A stretch of DNA of 64,000 bases from Procambarus clarkii (GCF_040958095.1 NC_091173.1:12688500-12752499); one strand, 5' to 3'. Positions 22,803-33,501 are shown, counted from the first letter of the stretch. Notes: generated from the sequence alone by a model not told the origin. A program made the numbers and translations.

Positions 22803-23401
22803 TCACAAAAGAAACGAGTGCGCACACTCTCCGCGCACCTCCTCTCCCTCTCCCATCATAATTCAAATGTCAAAACTCCTCCAGTAAGTGGCGCACTTGA
22901 GAGGTCACGCCGCCAGAAAATGCAGTAGCTGCCCGCAGCCCACTGGCGCGTCCATTACGTCAACCATTTGCATAGTAACGACCCTTATGCGACGAGGGAA
23001 GGTCGTACGGCCCCAGTCCGTCCCTCTGGGAGCAAAGGAACATGCCAACGGAACTCAGACTTAATCGAAAATTATTATATTTCCTTAAATTACATAAAAT
23101 ATTAGATTTTAATCAAGCCGATGTATATGATTGTGATTCTCTATTTTAAATTAACTCTTCATACAATTGTTTTCCAGTCACGTAGGCAAAGATACTGGAA
23201 CAAATATGGTGATTTATCAAACAAGATGGGACAAGGGTCGGCGGCCGGGGTGCTGGCGGTTGTGGGGGGGGGGGGGTTGGTGGCGGTGGGTGATGGCAGT
23301 TAGATGTGATCATGATGGACGCTCTACTCTCTTTATGGAGCAAAATTTCATGGGTTTGCTCCAATGGTTTCCGCCAGAGGGGCTCCTCGCGTTGTTTACC
23401 A
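22803..23401. other. Unassigned sequence before the 22-bp array
   Basis: Moderate-GC sequence with a G run at about 23266-23276. No gene recognised. Confidence 0.5.
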
Positions 23402-23902
23402 CGTTGGGGAGGATGGTGACTTGTGTTGGGGAGGATGGTGACTTGTGTTGGGGAGGACGGTGACGTGTTGGGGAGGATGGTGACTTGTGTTGGGGAGGAT
23501 GGTGACTTGTGTTGGGGAGGACGGTGACTTGTGTTGGGGAGGATGGTGACTTGTGTTGGGGAGGATGGTGACTTGTGTTGGGGAGGATGGTGACTTGTGT
23601 TGGGGAGGATGGTGACTTGTGTTGGGGAGGATGGTGACTTGTGTTGGGGAGGATGGTGACTTGTGTTGGGGAGGATGGTGACTTGTGTTGGGGAGGACGG
23701 TGACTTGTGTTGGGGAGGATGGTGACTTGTGTTGGGGAGGACGGTGACTTGTGTTGGGGAGGATGGTGACTTGTGTTGGGGAGGATGGTGACTTGTGTTG
23801 GGGAGGACGGTGACTTGTGTTGGGGAGGATGGTGACTTGTGTTGGGGAGGATGGTGACTTGTGTTGGGGAGGATGGTGACTTGTGTTGGGGAGGATGGTG
23901 AC
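23402..23902. repeat. 22-bp minisatellite, about 22 units
   Basis: Unit TTGTGTTGGGGAGGATGGTG then AC, with GGACGG variants; one unit near 23461 lacks four bases. The minus-strand frames reading TILPNTSHHPPQHKSPS are translations of this array, not a protein gene. Confidence 0.95.
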
Positions 23903-23918
23903 AATAGTAAGTAATTAT

Positions 23919-24096
23919 GAGGAGAAAGCACCAAGCCAGCACGACTATATAGCATTTGCAAGGGATATGGGGAACAAGAATTTAGGATACGACGGAGGAA
24001 AGGAATAGTACCCAACCACTTGGACAGTCGGGAATTAAACTCCGACCAGCAAGAAGCGAGATCGTCACTCTACCGTCCAGTCCAAGTAATTGGACA
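23919..24096 (-). mobile_element. tRNA-derived SINE, AAGTGGTTGGGC family, copy 3
   Basis: Minus strand TTGGACTGGACGGTAGAGTG, ATCTCGCTTCTTGCTGGTC and GTCCAAGTGGTTGGGTACT match the family. It directly abuts the 22-bp minisatellite on its 3' side. Confidence 0.7.
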
Positions 24097-24179
24097 TGGT
24101 TGTCTTGGAGACGATTCTTGTGTTACTAAGAGCTTGGTGATCCACGAAACAACACAACTACATATTTAAAAGGTTGTAT

Positions 24180-24362
24180 TTAAACTACGTTCAGGCGATG
24201 AGTCACAATAACGTGGCTGAAGTATGTTGACCAGACCACACACTAGAAGGTGAAGGGACGACGACGTTTCGGTCCTTCCTGGACCATTCTCAAGTCGATT
24301 CGTCGTCCCTTCGACGAATCGTCGTCGTCCCTTCACCTTCTAGTATGTGGTCTGGTCAACTA
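24180..24362. mobile_element. Inverted pair of GAAAC-hairpin elements
   Basis: The left (minus) copy contains, read 5' to 3' on the minus strand, CTTGAGAATGGTCCAGGAAG then GACCGAAACGTCGTCGTCCC, then CACCTTCTAGTGTGTGGTCT and GGTCAACATACTTCAGCC. The right (plus) copy keeps only GTCGTCGTCCCTTCACCTTC and TAGTATGTGGTCTGGTCAAC. The left copy has a perfect five-pair stem GGTCC/GGACC. The two are joined near 24303 through the short inverted sequence CGATTCGTCG...CGACGAATCG. Confidence 0.65.
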
Positions 24363-25080
24363 CATTCATTTTACCTCTCCGACAATATCACATCAATGTC
24401 AATTATGGTTTAGCTTTCAATATGAGGCTTCCGAGAAAACCTCATCAAACACATTATAGATTTAGGTTATTTGAGTCTCTCAGAATTTTTGAAACAAATT
24501 TTCCCCTGTAAATATTAAGAAAGTTTCATAGGATATACATCCAGAAACATTTGACAGACATTTTTTCCCTTTTAGTGAATATGTACATATTAAATTTTAA
24601 GTCATTTAATGGGTATGTAACTATTAAATTAAATGTAATTTAGTATGTAAATATTAAATTAATGTAATTCGCAACAAAGAATAGTGTGCGTTATATATAT
24701 AATTTAATTGACCACTCTAATACACTGCGATATACACACCCAGAGGCATACAGGGACAGGCTGACTTGTGGGAAGAATACACAGTAACCGGGAGTCATAC
24801 ACTCAGTGACTGGTGTGTGTGTATGTGTGTATATACTTGACCTGTCAATAACTCCAAACTTTACACTGTGACCAGGAGCTATGTACACTCAGTGACTGGA
24901 GGAGACTGTACCAGGAGGCAGCGGGTGACAGATGTACAGACAGACAGACAGGCAGGGGGAAAAGGGGCCCACTTGATATGCGTCACCCAAGACACCGGGG
25001 CGGACAAATCAATGAGCCTTTGTGACCACGCTGGTCCGTGTTTATCCCGGACCAGGGCGCATTTTTAGGCACTTTTCTAC
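24363..25080. other. Unassigned sequence
   Basis: AT-rich to 24720, then mixed. A direct repeat of ACACTCAGTGACTGG occurs at about 24798 and 24886. No gene recognised. Confidence 0.5.
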
Positions 25081-25099
25081 CACGTGACGAGATCGTTTA

Positions 25100-25310
25100 C
25101 TGGGGCGGGGGGGGGGGGGTGTTCCTGGGCTGACTGGGGAGGGGGCAGAGAAGGGAAAAAAGGGGGAGGGAACGAAGTGCAGAGGGAGGGAGGGGGAAGA
25201 GAAGAAGGGAAGGAAAAAGGGAGAGGAAAGAAAAGAAGCGGAAAAGGATACGAAGAGAAGGGAAGAGGAGAGTGGGTGGTGATTGAGGGAGTGGATGGTG
25301 AGGGGGGGAG
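25100..25310. repeat. Purine-rich (GGGA/GAAG) low-complexity tract
   Basis: Plus strand is almost entirely G and A, with few pyrimidines. Similar tracts lie at 26340-26620 and 26870-27060. Confidence 0.8.
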
Positions 25311-25468
25311 TGTCCTGTTTCAGTTCTATGAGGTGGGCAAAGTGACGTTTTGTTCTAGATCGTTAATAAAGAGGCTCGAGGGAGTGGTCGTACAGATACG
25401 AAGAGGTACAGTGGCCTGGTACACTCATTAACAGCAGGGGAAGCTTGTGTTGTTGACATTAAGAGAAA

Positions 25469-25572
25469 GATATCTGGGGTAGATGCTCAGGGAAGATATC
25501 TGGGGTAGATGCTCAGGGAAGATATCTGGGGTAGATGCTCAGGGAAGATATCTCGGGTAGATGACCTAGGAA
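25469..25572. repeat. 26-bp minisatellite, four units
   Basis: Unit GATATCTGGGGTAGATGCTC followed by AGGGAA. The last unit is diverged (TCGGGTAGATGACCTAGG). Confidence 0.95.
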
Positions 25573-25759
25573 GAGATGCTGTATTGTGATTCTTGCGAAG
25601 TATTGCAATATTTCATTCTAATCGAGGAATGAAAAACGTTTTACTAACAATTTATTTTTTCTCAGGTGAGGTTAAAAAGTAGAAACTTTTGACTCCTGTT
25701 AAGAGGTTTACATGTTTCCTTTACCGTAGCTGCTAAGCCTTAACCTATTAGTTTTCCCC

Positions 25760-25890
25760 TGGAACACGACCCGCCAATCGCTTAACAACCAGGTCCCTAA
25801 TTACTCCTGGATGAGCAGAGGCGTATAATTAAGGACTGGCGCCCAGTCAATCCTCTCTTGCCAGGGCTCGAACCCAAAGAACATCGCATG
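25760..25890 (-). mobile_element. tRNA-derived SINE, GGTTGTTAA family, copy 1
   Basis: Minus strand: B-box-like TTTGGGTTCGAGCCCTGG, then GACTGGGCGCCAGTCC and the body GGACCTGGTTGTTAAGCGAT then TGGCGGGTCGTG. Relatives: 28975-29400 and 32155-32420. Confidence 0.7.
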
Positions 25891-25969
25891 TAATTTCTGT
25901 GAAGGTTCCAAGGAAGTGACAAAACGGGATATGTTTTAATTAAAATTGGGAGAGATAATTTGTCTTAAT

Positions 25970-26052
25970 AGTCCACTACGGGCTCACCATAGACCGTGCT
26001 ACTTGAAACTTTTTTGTTCCAGGTAGCGAATCTACAACAACAACACCAACAA
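25970..26052 (+). mobile_element. GTAAGT-family repeat, 5'-truncated copy
   Basis: Starts at GTCCACTACGGGCTCACCAT and continues through GACCGTGCTACTTGAAAC to an ACAACAACAAC tail. The part carrying the splice-donor-like string is missing. Confidence 0.7.
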
Positions 26053-26132
26053 TTTGTCTTAATTCCTTTTTTGTAACGTAGATAAGGTGAGGTTTAACAC
26101 TCCAGTTTTCCTATTGTATAGGATCCCAGTTG

Positions 26133-26215
26133 TACTCACCTAGTTGTGCTTGCGGGGATTGAGCTCTGGCTCTTTGGCCCCGCCTCTCAACAGAGGTAGT
26201 GTTGAAGGTAGTGTG
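26133..26215 (+). repeat. Dispersed repeat, GTTGAG-GCGGGACC family
   Basis: TACTCACCTAGTTGTGCTTG then CGGGGATTGAGCTCTGGC and CCCCGCCTCTCAAC. Same family as 4312-4375 and 35610-35818. Confidence 0.7.
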
Positions 26216-26339
26216 TCTAGCGGCCGGCCCTGCACCCAAACCATCCTAAAATCATAATCACACCACTGAAATGTTCTTAAAAGGTACTTACATAATCACA
26301 CAACTTAAATGTTCTCAGACCCTTTGTCTGAGTACGCGC

Positions 26340-26775
<436 letters not shown>

Positions 26776-26869
26776 CGGTGGAGGAGAGCACAATATGAAC
26801 AATTCACGAACAGAGGAAAGCGGTCAACAAAACAGGAGGGGAAATAAGCATGGCAATAGTAATGTAAAT

Positions 26870-27060
26870 AAAGGAAGGGGGGGGTCGAAAGAAGAAGAAA
26901 CGAAAAGAGAGAGGAGAGAGAAGAGAGCAGAAAGAACAGAGACGGGAGAGTTGAGGAGATTATTTGGAAGAGAGAAAACGAGGACATGAGAGGTGGGAAT
27001 AGCGAGAGAGAAGTCAAGCAAGAGGAGACAGGAGAAGAGAAGATTAAAAAGGACATAAGA
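26870..27060. repeat. Purine-rich low-complexity tract
   Basis: GAAGAAGAAACG, GAGAGGAGAGAGAAGAGAG and similar strings dominate the plus strand. No gene. Confidence 0.7.
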
Positions 27061-27100
27061 AAGGTCGATCGACTCCTCTCTGCATAAACCTGGAGCTCTA

Positions 27101-27101
27101 C

Positions 27102-27181
<80 letters not shown>
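27101..27181. repeat. (TA)n microsatellite
   Basis: Almost pure alternating TA, abutting a tRNA-like SINE tail on its right side. Confidence 0.98.
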
Positions 27182-27182
<1 letters not shown>

Positions 27183-27184
<2 letters not shown>

Positions 27185-27265
27185 ACAAACTTAGCATAAA
27201 CCACAAGCGGAATGTATCAGAAAGATTCCTCCCCGTGAAAGGTTCAAACCTTAGACTGCCAGGAG
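27183..27265 (-). mobile_element. tRNA-like SINE fragment with (TA)n tail, copy 1
   Basis: Minus strand: B-box-like AAGGTTTGAACC, then CACGGGGAGGAATCTTTCTG and finally the (TA)n. The element at 37471-37575 has the same order GTTCGAATTCGTGAGGAATC then TTTTGG and (TA)n, so (TA)n appears to be the tail of this family. Confidence 0.5.
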
Positions 27266-27532
27266 CTTTTAAATTTAAATTTAAAATAAATACACATAAG
27301 AACATGAGTCAGCGGTTGAGTAAGAACATGAGTAGGTACAGAAAATGCATATTAAATAAAGCCACTAATACGAAAAGCGTTTATGGCTTATTTCCTAGGA
27401 AGGCGCAGACGCTGATCGATATTCTTCCTAGCACAAAGTTTTCACAAAGTTGTCATAAAGACTTTTGGTCAATATGACTTTCACTAAGGAGCGTGGCCAA
27501 CTGGTCGTAAGAAGCTGCAGGTCAAAACTTTT

Positions 27533-27978
27533 CCACAAGAGCTGGCCCCACATGGTGCTATGTAATGCCCCTCTCCACAAAAGCTGGCCCCACATGGTGC
27601 TATGTAATGCCCCTCTCCACAAGAGCTGGCCCCACATGGTGCTATGTAATGCCTCTCTCCACAAGAGCTGGCCCCACATGGTGCTATGTAATGCCTCTCT
27701 CCACAAGAGCTGGCCCCACATGGTGCTATGTAATGCCTCTCTCCACAAGAGCTGGCCCCACATGGTGCTATGTAATGCCTCTCTCCACAAGAGCTGGCCC
27801 CACATGGTGCTATGTAATGCCTCTCTCCACAAGAGCTGGCCCCACATGGTGCTATGTAATGCCTCTCTCCACAAGAGCTGGCCCCACATGGTGCTATGTA
27901 ATGCCTCTCTCCACAAGAGCTGGCCCCACATGGTGCTATGTAATGCCTCTCTCCACAAGAGCTGGCCCCACATGGTGG
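27533..27978. repeat. 42-bp minisatellite, about 10.6 units
   Basis: Unit CCACAAGAGCTGGCCCCACA then TGGTGCTATGTAATGCCTCT and CT. Since 42 is a multiple of three and the unit has no stops in several frames, open frames of up to 268 codons run through it on both strands. Flanking sequence shows no gene-like features, so I do not call a protein. Confidence 0.95.
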
Positions 27979-28974
27979 GGCCTTCGTCGTGGTCCACAGT
28001 ACTGACTTTCAGGAAGATACAGCAGACAACGACCGTAAACCGCACGAGTCAGGCACATGTGTCAGACACATGTGTCACACGTGTCAGGCTAAGGAATGCA
28101 CACCTGTGCTCACGCTCCCTCATCAAATCCTCATTACTGAACATCACCACGAACAATGTATCCAGCTTGAGTGTGAGGACTGTTCTTGGACCGCCTTCCA
28201 GTCCTCAACTGCACAGATGGGCTCGTTCTTGTTCTAGTCATGTTGGTGACACGAGTGGCAGAGTGCCATGACAGTGCCGGGGCCTCCAACATGCTCGTTA
28301 ATTTGGTTAACAGCCTAGCAAAACTGTCACTGTCACACACTTCCGTGACTCCAGTGTCACGGGCCTCACTGCACAAGTTCACTATCTGTATTCATGCCAT
28401 TTTCAGCACCGCTTTATACAGAATTGCTTTCCTAATAATTCCCTGTAAGCTACAACGTTTTTTGAGAAGGGGAAAGGGAGAAAAAGAGAAGGGGAGGGGG
28501 GAAAGGTGGCTCACGTATCTGTAATGCAATTACAAAATAAATGATCCTGCTTCTTACCGAATTCAGACAGCTGAATCCACCATCACGAAACAGTACATAA
28601 TAGAGCAATCTGTGAGAGGATGGAGCCTTAGAAAGAGTAAACTACCTAGCGGTGGATCCGTAATGCTATCAGGTGCGGGAGCGTGCGGAATCAGAGTCCA
28701 TTGTCCAACGTCAACACAGAGGCGGCGCAGAGTGGCGCCTTCAGGGGGGACGATCCTAAACACGCCGCGCACGGACACTAAACTAAACAAACCCAACGAT
28801 AATCCACGAATTGAATATGGAAATTGAAGCAAGATGATGAATATATGTATTTCTCAAATGAATAGGGGGATTGAGATTTATAACTTGGTGACAGTTAGGC
28901 TTCCCAAGAGGCATAAATCCCACTATTGTGGGATTTAGGGTTATTATTTTGTCTGTATTACGTCCCCCGGCTAA
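27979..28974. other. Unassigned sequence with short open frames
   Basis: Balanced composition at 28000-28400 and 28560-28830. Open frames exist on both strands, but none has a recognised domain or splice context. GA-rich at 28466-28505. Confidence 0.4.
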
Positions 28975-29400
28975 GGCAAGTTGTTCACTTTCAGGGATTT
29001 GGACTGGGTTTGAGTACTGGCCGGGGAGGATTGACTAGGTGCCAGTCTTTATAACTGTTCGCCTCTGGGAACCTGGTTGTAAACAGATTGGCAAGCTTGT
29101 TTCATAGTAAAACTAGAAGAGTAAGTCTTACCATGAGCTATGGGAAGGGAAAGCAGGCTCTCAGCCTGCTAACAGGAGCTATGGGAAGTGAAAGCTCTCA
29201 GCCTGCTAACAAGAGCTATGGGAAGGGAAAGCTCTCAGCCTGCGAACAGGAGCTATGGGAAGGGAAAGCTCTCAGCCTGCTAACAGGAGCTATGGGAAGG
29301 GGAAAGCTCTCTGCCTACTAACAGGAGCTATGGGAAGGGAAAGCTCTCAGCCTGCTAACAGGAGTCAAAAGCCGTCTGCTCCTGTACTCACCTGTGTATC
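28975..29400 (+). mobile_element. tRNA-derived SINE, GGTTGTTAA family, with internal minisatellite
   Basis: The head keeps a diverged B-box (GGGTTTGAGTACTGGCCG), then GGGGAGGATTGACTAGGTGC and GGAACCTGGTTGTAAACAG. At 29136-29365 a 37-bp piece of the body (AGCTATGGGAAGGGAAAGCT then CTCAGCCTGCTAACAGG) is repeated about six times. It returns to the normal SINE end (GGAGTCAAAAGCCGTCTGCT then CCTGTACTCACC). The copy at 32155-32420 carries this segment once. Confidence 0.75.
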
Positions 29401-30144
29401 CAAAAATGCCAGGTACACCCTGTGAGTATACCTACCCTAGGGTCTATAGTTACTAGCTAACACCGCCTGAGATAAGAAGGCATAACTTACTCATGTGACC
29501 GTATATATGAGAAACAATTTGGCATAGTTCTCTTTCTCCATAAAAAAATGGTAAAATAATAATATTAAATTATAATCTGCGGCTCAAAATTGCCACGGGC
29601 ACGCGAGATGCCAATTTTGGCCACACGCTTTGCCCCTTCCCCCCCCCCCCTGGTTTACTGTAGACTACATGAAGGGTTACAAAGGTGTTGGTGGTGGGCT
29701 TAAGGCCTATCACCCTGGGGAGGGTTGTTAAGGCCAGTAAATAAGTATTTACTGGCCTATTTACTGGCTTATTTACTAAGTAAATAATTATTTACTGACC
29801 AACCACAAGACTAATTTATCCCAGGGTTAATGTAAACAGTGTATGTGTACCGAGAAGTATGGTATACCTTACGGTGAGTATATCCCTGTGGTTACGGTGA
29901 CTGTCAGCTGTAACAACCAACAGGGTTGTAACAGCCTGTGGTGACATATGCTCTCAGAAGTATATGCTGTATACAGTCGCAGGTATGGCGCCTCTGTGTG
30001 TGCTCACTCTCACTCCTAATACAAATATTAATTTAACATTTCCTAAATCCGCGCCTGCTCACATTTGAGATGTTGCCATGGCGACCGCCTTACCGACGAG
30101 ATGCTGCTGCCAGAGTGACGGTGGAGTCAGACGCCTCCTCCATA
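29401..30144. other. Unassigned sequence
   Basis: A C run at about 29640-29650 and repeated TTTACTGGCCTATTTACTGG words at 29745-29800. No gene recognised. Confidence 0.5.
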
Positions 30145-30225
30145 TATGCTGGTTAGCACTGTAAATGTGTAGTCCACGTCTGTGGTAGAAAATAATAATA
30201 ATAATAATAATAATAAACAGCTTAC
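30145..30225 (+). repeat. Retroelement 3' tail, TATGCTGGTTAGCA family, copy 1
   Basis: ATATATGCTGGTTAGCACTG then TAAATGTGTAGTCCACGTCT, ending in (AAT)n. A second copy is at 31703-31760 with the tail AAAATAAAAAAA. The shared core followed by different A-rich tails suggests independent retroposed insertions. Confidence 0.6.
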
Positions 30226-30653
30226 ACTCCCCATCCATCATAACTTACCAAATCCCTATCCCCCCCTCCTCCCGCCACCTTAACTTACCAATCAAAACAT
30301 GTCTTTATATATACGGTGAAATCTTCTATTTCGAAACCTTTTAATCAGTTCCGTAAGTTTCACACAAGAATAATTCGTCGACAATAACACATGAACAATA
30401 ATGTAAAAAAAACTAATATTTACGAGTTCCAAAGGTCAGTCGAGGCCGAGGTCAGCATTAATCGAAATATCAAAATTAAAATATCGACACTTAACAAGTA
30501 TGTTTTAAAAAAATATTGTTTTAACATGTATCGGGATTTTTTTTTTGCAATGTCTCGCTGTTGTGTGGCAATATATTGCTATTTTGTGTAAAGAACGGAC
30601 ACAAACAAGTGGCTAAGATTACAGTCCGTTTGACTGGAATCAAATACGTGGCG
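30226..30653. other. Unassigned AT-rich sequence
   Basis: No gene or family recognised. Confidence 0.5.
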
Positions 30654-31378
30654 TCATTTGGAAGGCCAGCGGGAATTACAAGAGTTGTGGCTTAAACGGT
30701 TTGAAAAAATATCCGTCTCTGTTTTCCCTGAATGCAGTGTGCATTTTCCCCTCTGTATCGTCACGCTGAGGCGCTGGAAAAGGAAGCTGGAAGCTCTAGG
30801 GTCTCTTGTTGTTTCAATTAGCCTTGAACCCAGTTCCTTCAAAAACCTTGTGGCACTCTTACCCCAGGTGACAAGTGTCTCAGAAGCAATGGGGACAAAA
30901 TTGTAGTGGTGATCCAGTTCATTGTACTTACGGGACTTGGCTGATTCCCTGTGAGTGGCGACACCACCCAGATGTGCAACACTGAAGTCAATGTAGGTGT
31001 TAGCCAGGGTTGTTACGCACGTGTAGTCCCATACCAACTGCTTGCCATTCTTCCAGGGGTTCACTGTGATACCATCTGGGCGGTATCACAGAGTATCAGA
31101 GTTATGGGGCGTTAGGTAACGGGGCTCTCTCTCAGCTGGGCATCTAGCTGTGGTGAGGCTCCTCTTGATGATGTCATTAACTTCACGGTGCCATTTCCCT
31201 GTTCTTTGGCAGAGTAAGCCATGGTGACCGTACCTGTCGGCCACCACCTCGCCACAAATACACGTATATTTGGTGTGGATTGGGGCAGCAAGGCAAAGGG
31301 CGTGTGGTGTAAGACGTGTGCCAGTTGCTGACATTGGGGTTGCTAATAGGAAGTCCCCTGCATGTGGGGTTACTTCTG
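30654..31378 (-). mobile_element. LINE ORF2 C-terminal fragment, Cys/His plus PD...D nuclease-like
   Basis: Minus strand, one continuous frame from 31378 to about 30750. In order: a Cys/His motif CICGEVVADRYGHHGLLC (C-x-C...H-H-x-L-x-C), EVNDIIKRSL, EPRYLTPHNSDTL, an in-frame TGA at 31086-31088, then YRPDGITVNPWKNGKQLVWD (PD-x15-D), HYNFVPIASETL, TWGKSATRFLKELGSRLIE and SFLFQRLSVTIQRG. A one-base frame change near 30750 ends the similarity. The layout resembles LINE proteins with a C-terminal restriction-like endonuclease, though I cannot fix the clade. The right (N-terminal) side stops exactly at a (TA)n array. It is non-functional here. Confidence 0.65.

Positions 31379-31471
<93 letters not shown>
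31379..31471. repeat. (TA)n microsatellite truncating a LINE
   Basis: Pure TA alternation, flanked by GTTACTTCT on the left and AGAAGTGAC on the right, which are near inverted copies. Confidence 0.98.
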
Positions 31472-31474
<3 letters not shown>

Positions 31475-31702
31475 GTGACTTATTTAAGTCAGTGTGTGCA
31501 GGATATGTGGAAGCTGACACTGTAAAAAGACACCTCGTAAACTGTTTATGTAAGACAGACGTAAATCTGTGTATTTATGTTTGTAGGTTAGATTAGCATT
31601 TTATAAGCATTACAATCACCTTCTGTGGTTGATTGTTCAATAAATCACTGAACTATATTTTTAACAAATCTCTCACCCTGTCCATGGAGGACAGAAGAAA
31701 AT

Positions 31703-31760
31703 GTATATATGCTGGTTAGCATTGTAAATGTGTGACCACGTCTGTGATAAAATAAAAAAA
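31703..31760 (+). repeat. Retroelement 3' tail, TATGCTGGTTAGCA family, copy 2
   Basis: TATATATGCTGGTTAGCATT then GTAAATGTGTGACCACGTCT and an A-rich end; matches 30145-30225. Confidence 0.6.
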
Positions 31761-32154
31761 TCTCTTCAAAATTAGATACTATATTACTCGTACATAAGAT
31801 AAAAATAATCATGCTGGTACAGCAAAATTAATCCCAAGCACTACCAAAAGATACTCAACTCTGTCGCTAAAAGAATCAAACCGAAAACGTAATAATTCGA
31901 GTCGAGAAGAGTGGGAACATTCCATTTCCATGTTCATTGTAGCTGGGCGCCCAGTGAAAGGCCCGCCATTTCCGCTCAGTGAGCCGCCTGACGCCTCTCT
32001 ATGGCTGGTGTCCTTCCGCGACTTGACCACACAAAAACTAGTGCTTATTGAAGTCAGCTTGGCTGTAATGTTTACAGCACGTTTTGTGAAGCTTTTCTTA
32101 TTCCTTGTTTCAGTTAGGATTGCAGATTTGATGTATTATTTTGAATGGGCTTAC
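31761..32154. other. Unassigned sequence
   Basis: Balanced composition around 31930-32050, with open frames on both strands; no product recognised. Confidence 0.4.
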
Positions 32155-32420
32155 AAATTCCCCCTGGCGCAGTGGTAACACACTCGCCCCGTGCTTCGCG
32201 AGCGATTTGGCGTAGGTTCGTATCCTGACCGGGGAGGATGACTTAAGTGCCAATCATTAATTGCCCCACCTCTGTTCACCCAGCAGTGATTGGGTGCCTG
32301 GTTGTTAAACGACTGGCGGGCACTTATTCCATTGAGCAAGTGGGAAAGGCTTTCCATGAGCAATGGGAAGGGAAAGCTCTCAGCCTGCTAACAGGAGTCA
32401 GCAGTCGTCCGTTCCTGCAC
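32155..32420 (+). mobile_element. tRNA-derived SINE, GGTTGTTAA family, best copy
   Basis: The head CCCCCTGGCGCAGTGGTAAC then ACACTCGCCCCGTGC and the B-box GTAGGTTCGTATCC resembles a tRNA A/B-box pair. The body follows: TCTGTTCACCCAGCAGTGAT, GGTTGTTAAACGACTGGCGG and AATGGGAAGGGAAAGCTCTC then AGCCTGCTAACAGG. It ends TGCACCCACC plus an A-rich tail (AAAAAAGAAAAAAAAAG). Polymerase III transcription is expected for the family. Confidence 0.8.
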
Positions 32421-32691
32421 CCACCTATGTAAAAAAGAAAAAAAAAGTGGATACTCTCTCTTGTTAGAAAGATGGCAGCTGACACAGGCACCACCTACAC
32501 TTGGCCAGTGCTGGCCAGGACACTCAGGTAGGCGGTAAGGGACATTCTTGCGTTAGTTTCTGTAGTGTAGACTGAAGAGTAAGTCATTTCTTTCCCAGAC
32601 TTACACATCAGACAATAGTAGCTTTGCCTTAAATGTATGAATCTTTTTTATAGAAACTAAGCAAGGAATGTGCCTGATTTTTTTTATTGCT

Positions 32692-32850
32692 GCCGCCGAA
32701 GGCGACTAGTTTATTGTGCACCCCATACTCATCCTGTGAGCGGTAGCGCAAAAGCATTACAGAGGGCACAAAAGGTCTTTATCAGACCTCATCTTAAATT
32801 TTTACATAAACAATTTCATCTATCCTTCACAAATGTGCCTGAGTGATGAC
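32692..32850 (-). mobile_element. LINE 3'-tail, GCTCACAGGATGAG family
   Basis: Minus strand TGCGCTACCGCTCACAGGAT then GAGTATGGGGTGCACAATAA (AATAAA signal) and CTAGTCGCCTTCGGCGGC. Relatives: 20842-20910, 45820-45925 and the amplified 43948-44142. Confidence 0.65.
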
Positions 32851-32907
32851 ACGTCCTGAGGGGCCTTAACAGGCACAAGCCCAAAATGCAACCCCATAAC
32901 AGTAAAT

Positions 32908-32985
32908 GCTCAACGTGGGAATCGAACCCGGGATACCAGATTGTGAGTCGAGAACAGAACTAACTGTACTACGAAATGCCAACGT
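32908..32985 (-). repeat. tRNA-like SINE head fragment
   Basis: Minus strand: GGCATTTCGTAGTACAGTTA (A-box region) and a perfect B-box CCGGGTTCGATTCCCACG. No body family recognised. A decayed SINE is likelier than a working tRNA, because no full cloverleaf forms. Confidence 0.5.
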
Positions 32986-33261
32986 CACTTTTTCTCTAAA
33001 GCTGCAGTTGGAAGTATGTTAGGGAAGAAGCCAAGAGTGTAACAAGTCTTCGTCAACAACAGGCTTGTCATGCACGTGTGGACGAGGCCATCAGAGGAAA
33101 GTTAACTACCATACTACTGCTGATGAAGTCAACGTTACAGAACCTGTCAAATTTAATCTCTATTACAGGAAACTGCTCTTCAACGACTCGCAAGATGGCG
33201 ATAAGAGTCGTCAAGCGTGACCCATTACTAACCCTCAGCAGTTAATTCAGCTAAACGACCA

Positions 33262-33350
33262 GCCCCGCTCCTGTGCCAGGTAAGCTACGGGCTCACCATA
33301 ACCCGTGCTACTTTGGAACTTGTTCTGAGTAGCTGAATCTATAACAACGA
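33262..33350 (+). mobile_element. GTAAGT-family SINE-like repeat
   Basis: GCCCCGCTCCTGTGCCAGGT then AAGCTACGGGCTCACCATAA and CCCGTGCTACTTTGGAAC, ending CTGAATCTATAACAACG. CAG|GTAAGC is present. Confidence 0.75.
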
Positions 33351-33501
33351 TTACCACACGAGTAAGACCGCGCCACCTTCCTCACCAGCAACTCTCCTCG
33401 CATCACTCGGGCATTGTCGGCCATCAAGCTCTTAACGTATAAGCAGACGACAACCTCTCTTTCAAGGCACCTGACTGTACCCCACCAACCAAGGCCATAC
33501 C

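Noticed and set aside
23146-24015. 289-codon minus-strand open frame rich in Pro/Ser/His
   Set aside because: It is produced by the 22-bp minisatellite and an adjacent SINE.
27533-27978. CRISPR-like regular repeats (also 41652-42198 and 59176-59440)
   Set aside because: Units are contiguous tandem repeats without unique spacers, and the sequence is clearly eukaryotic.
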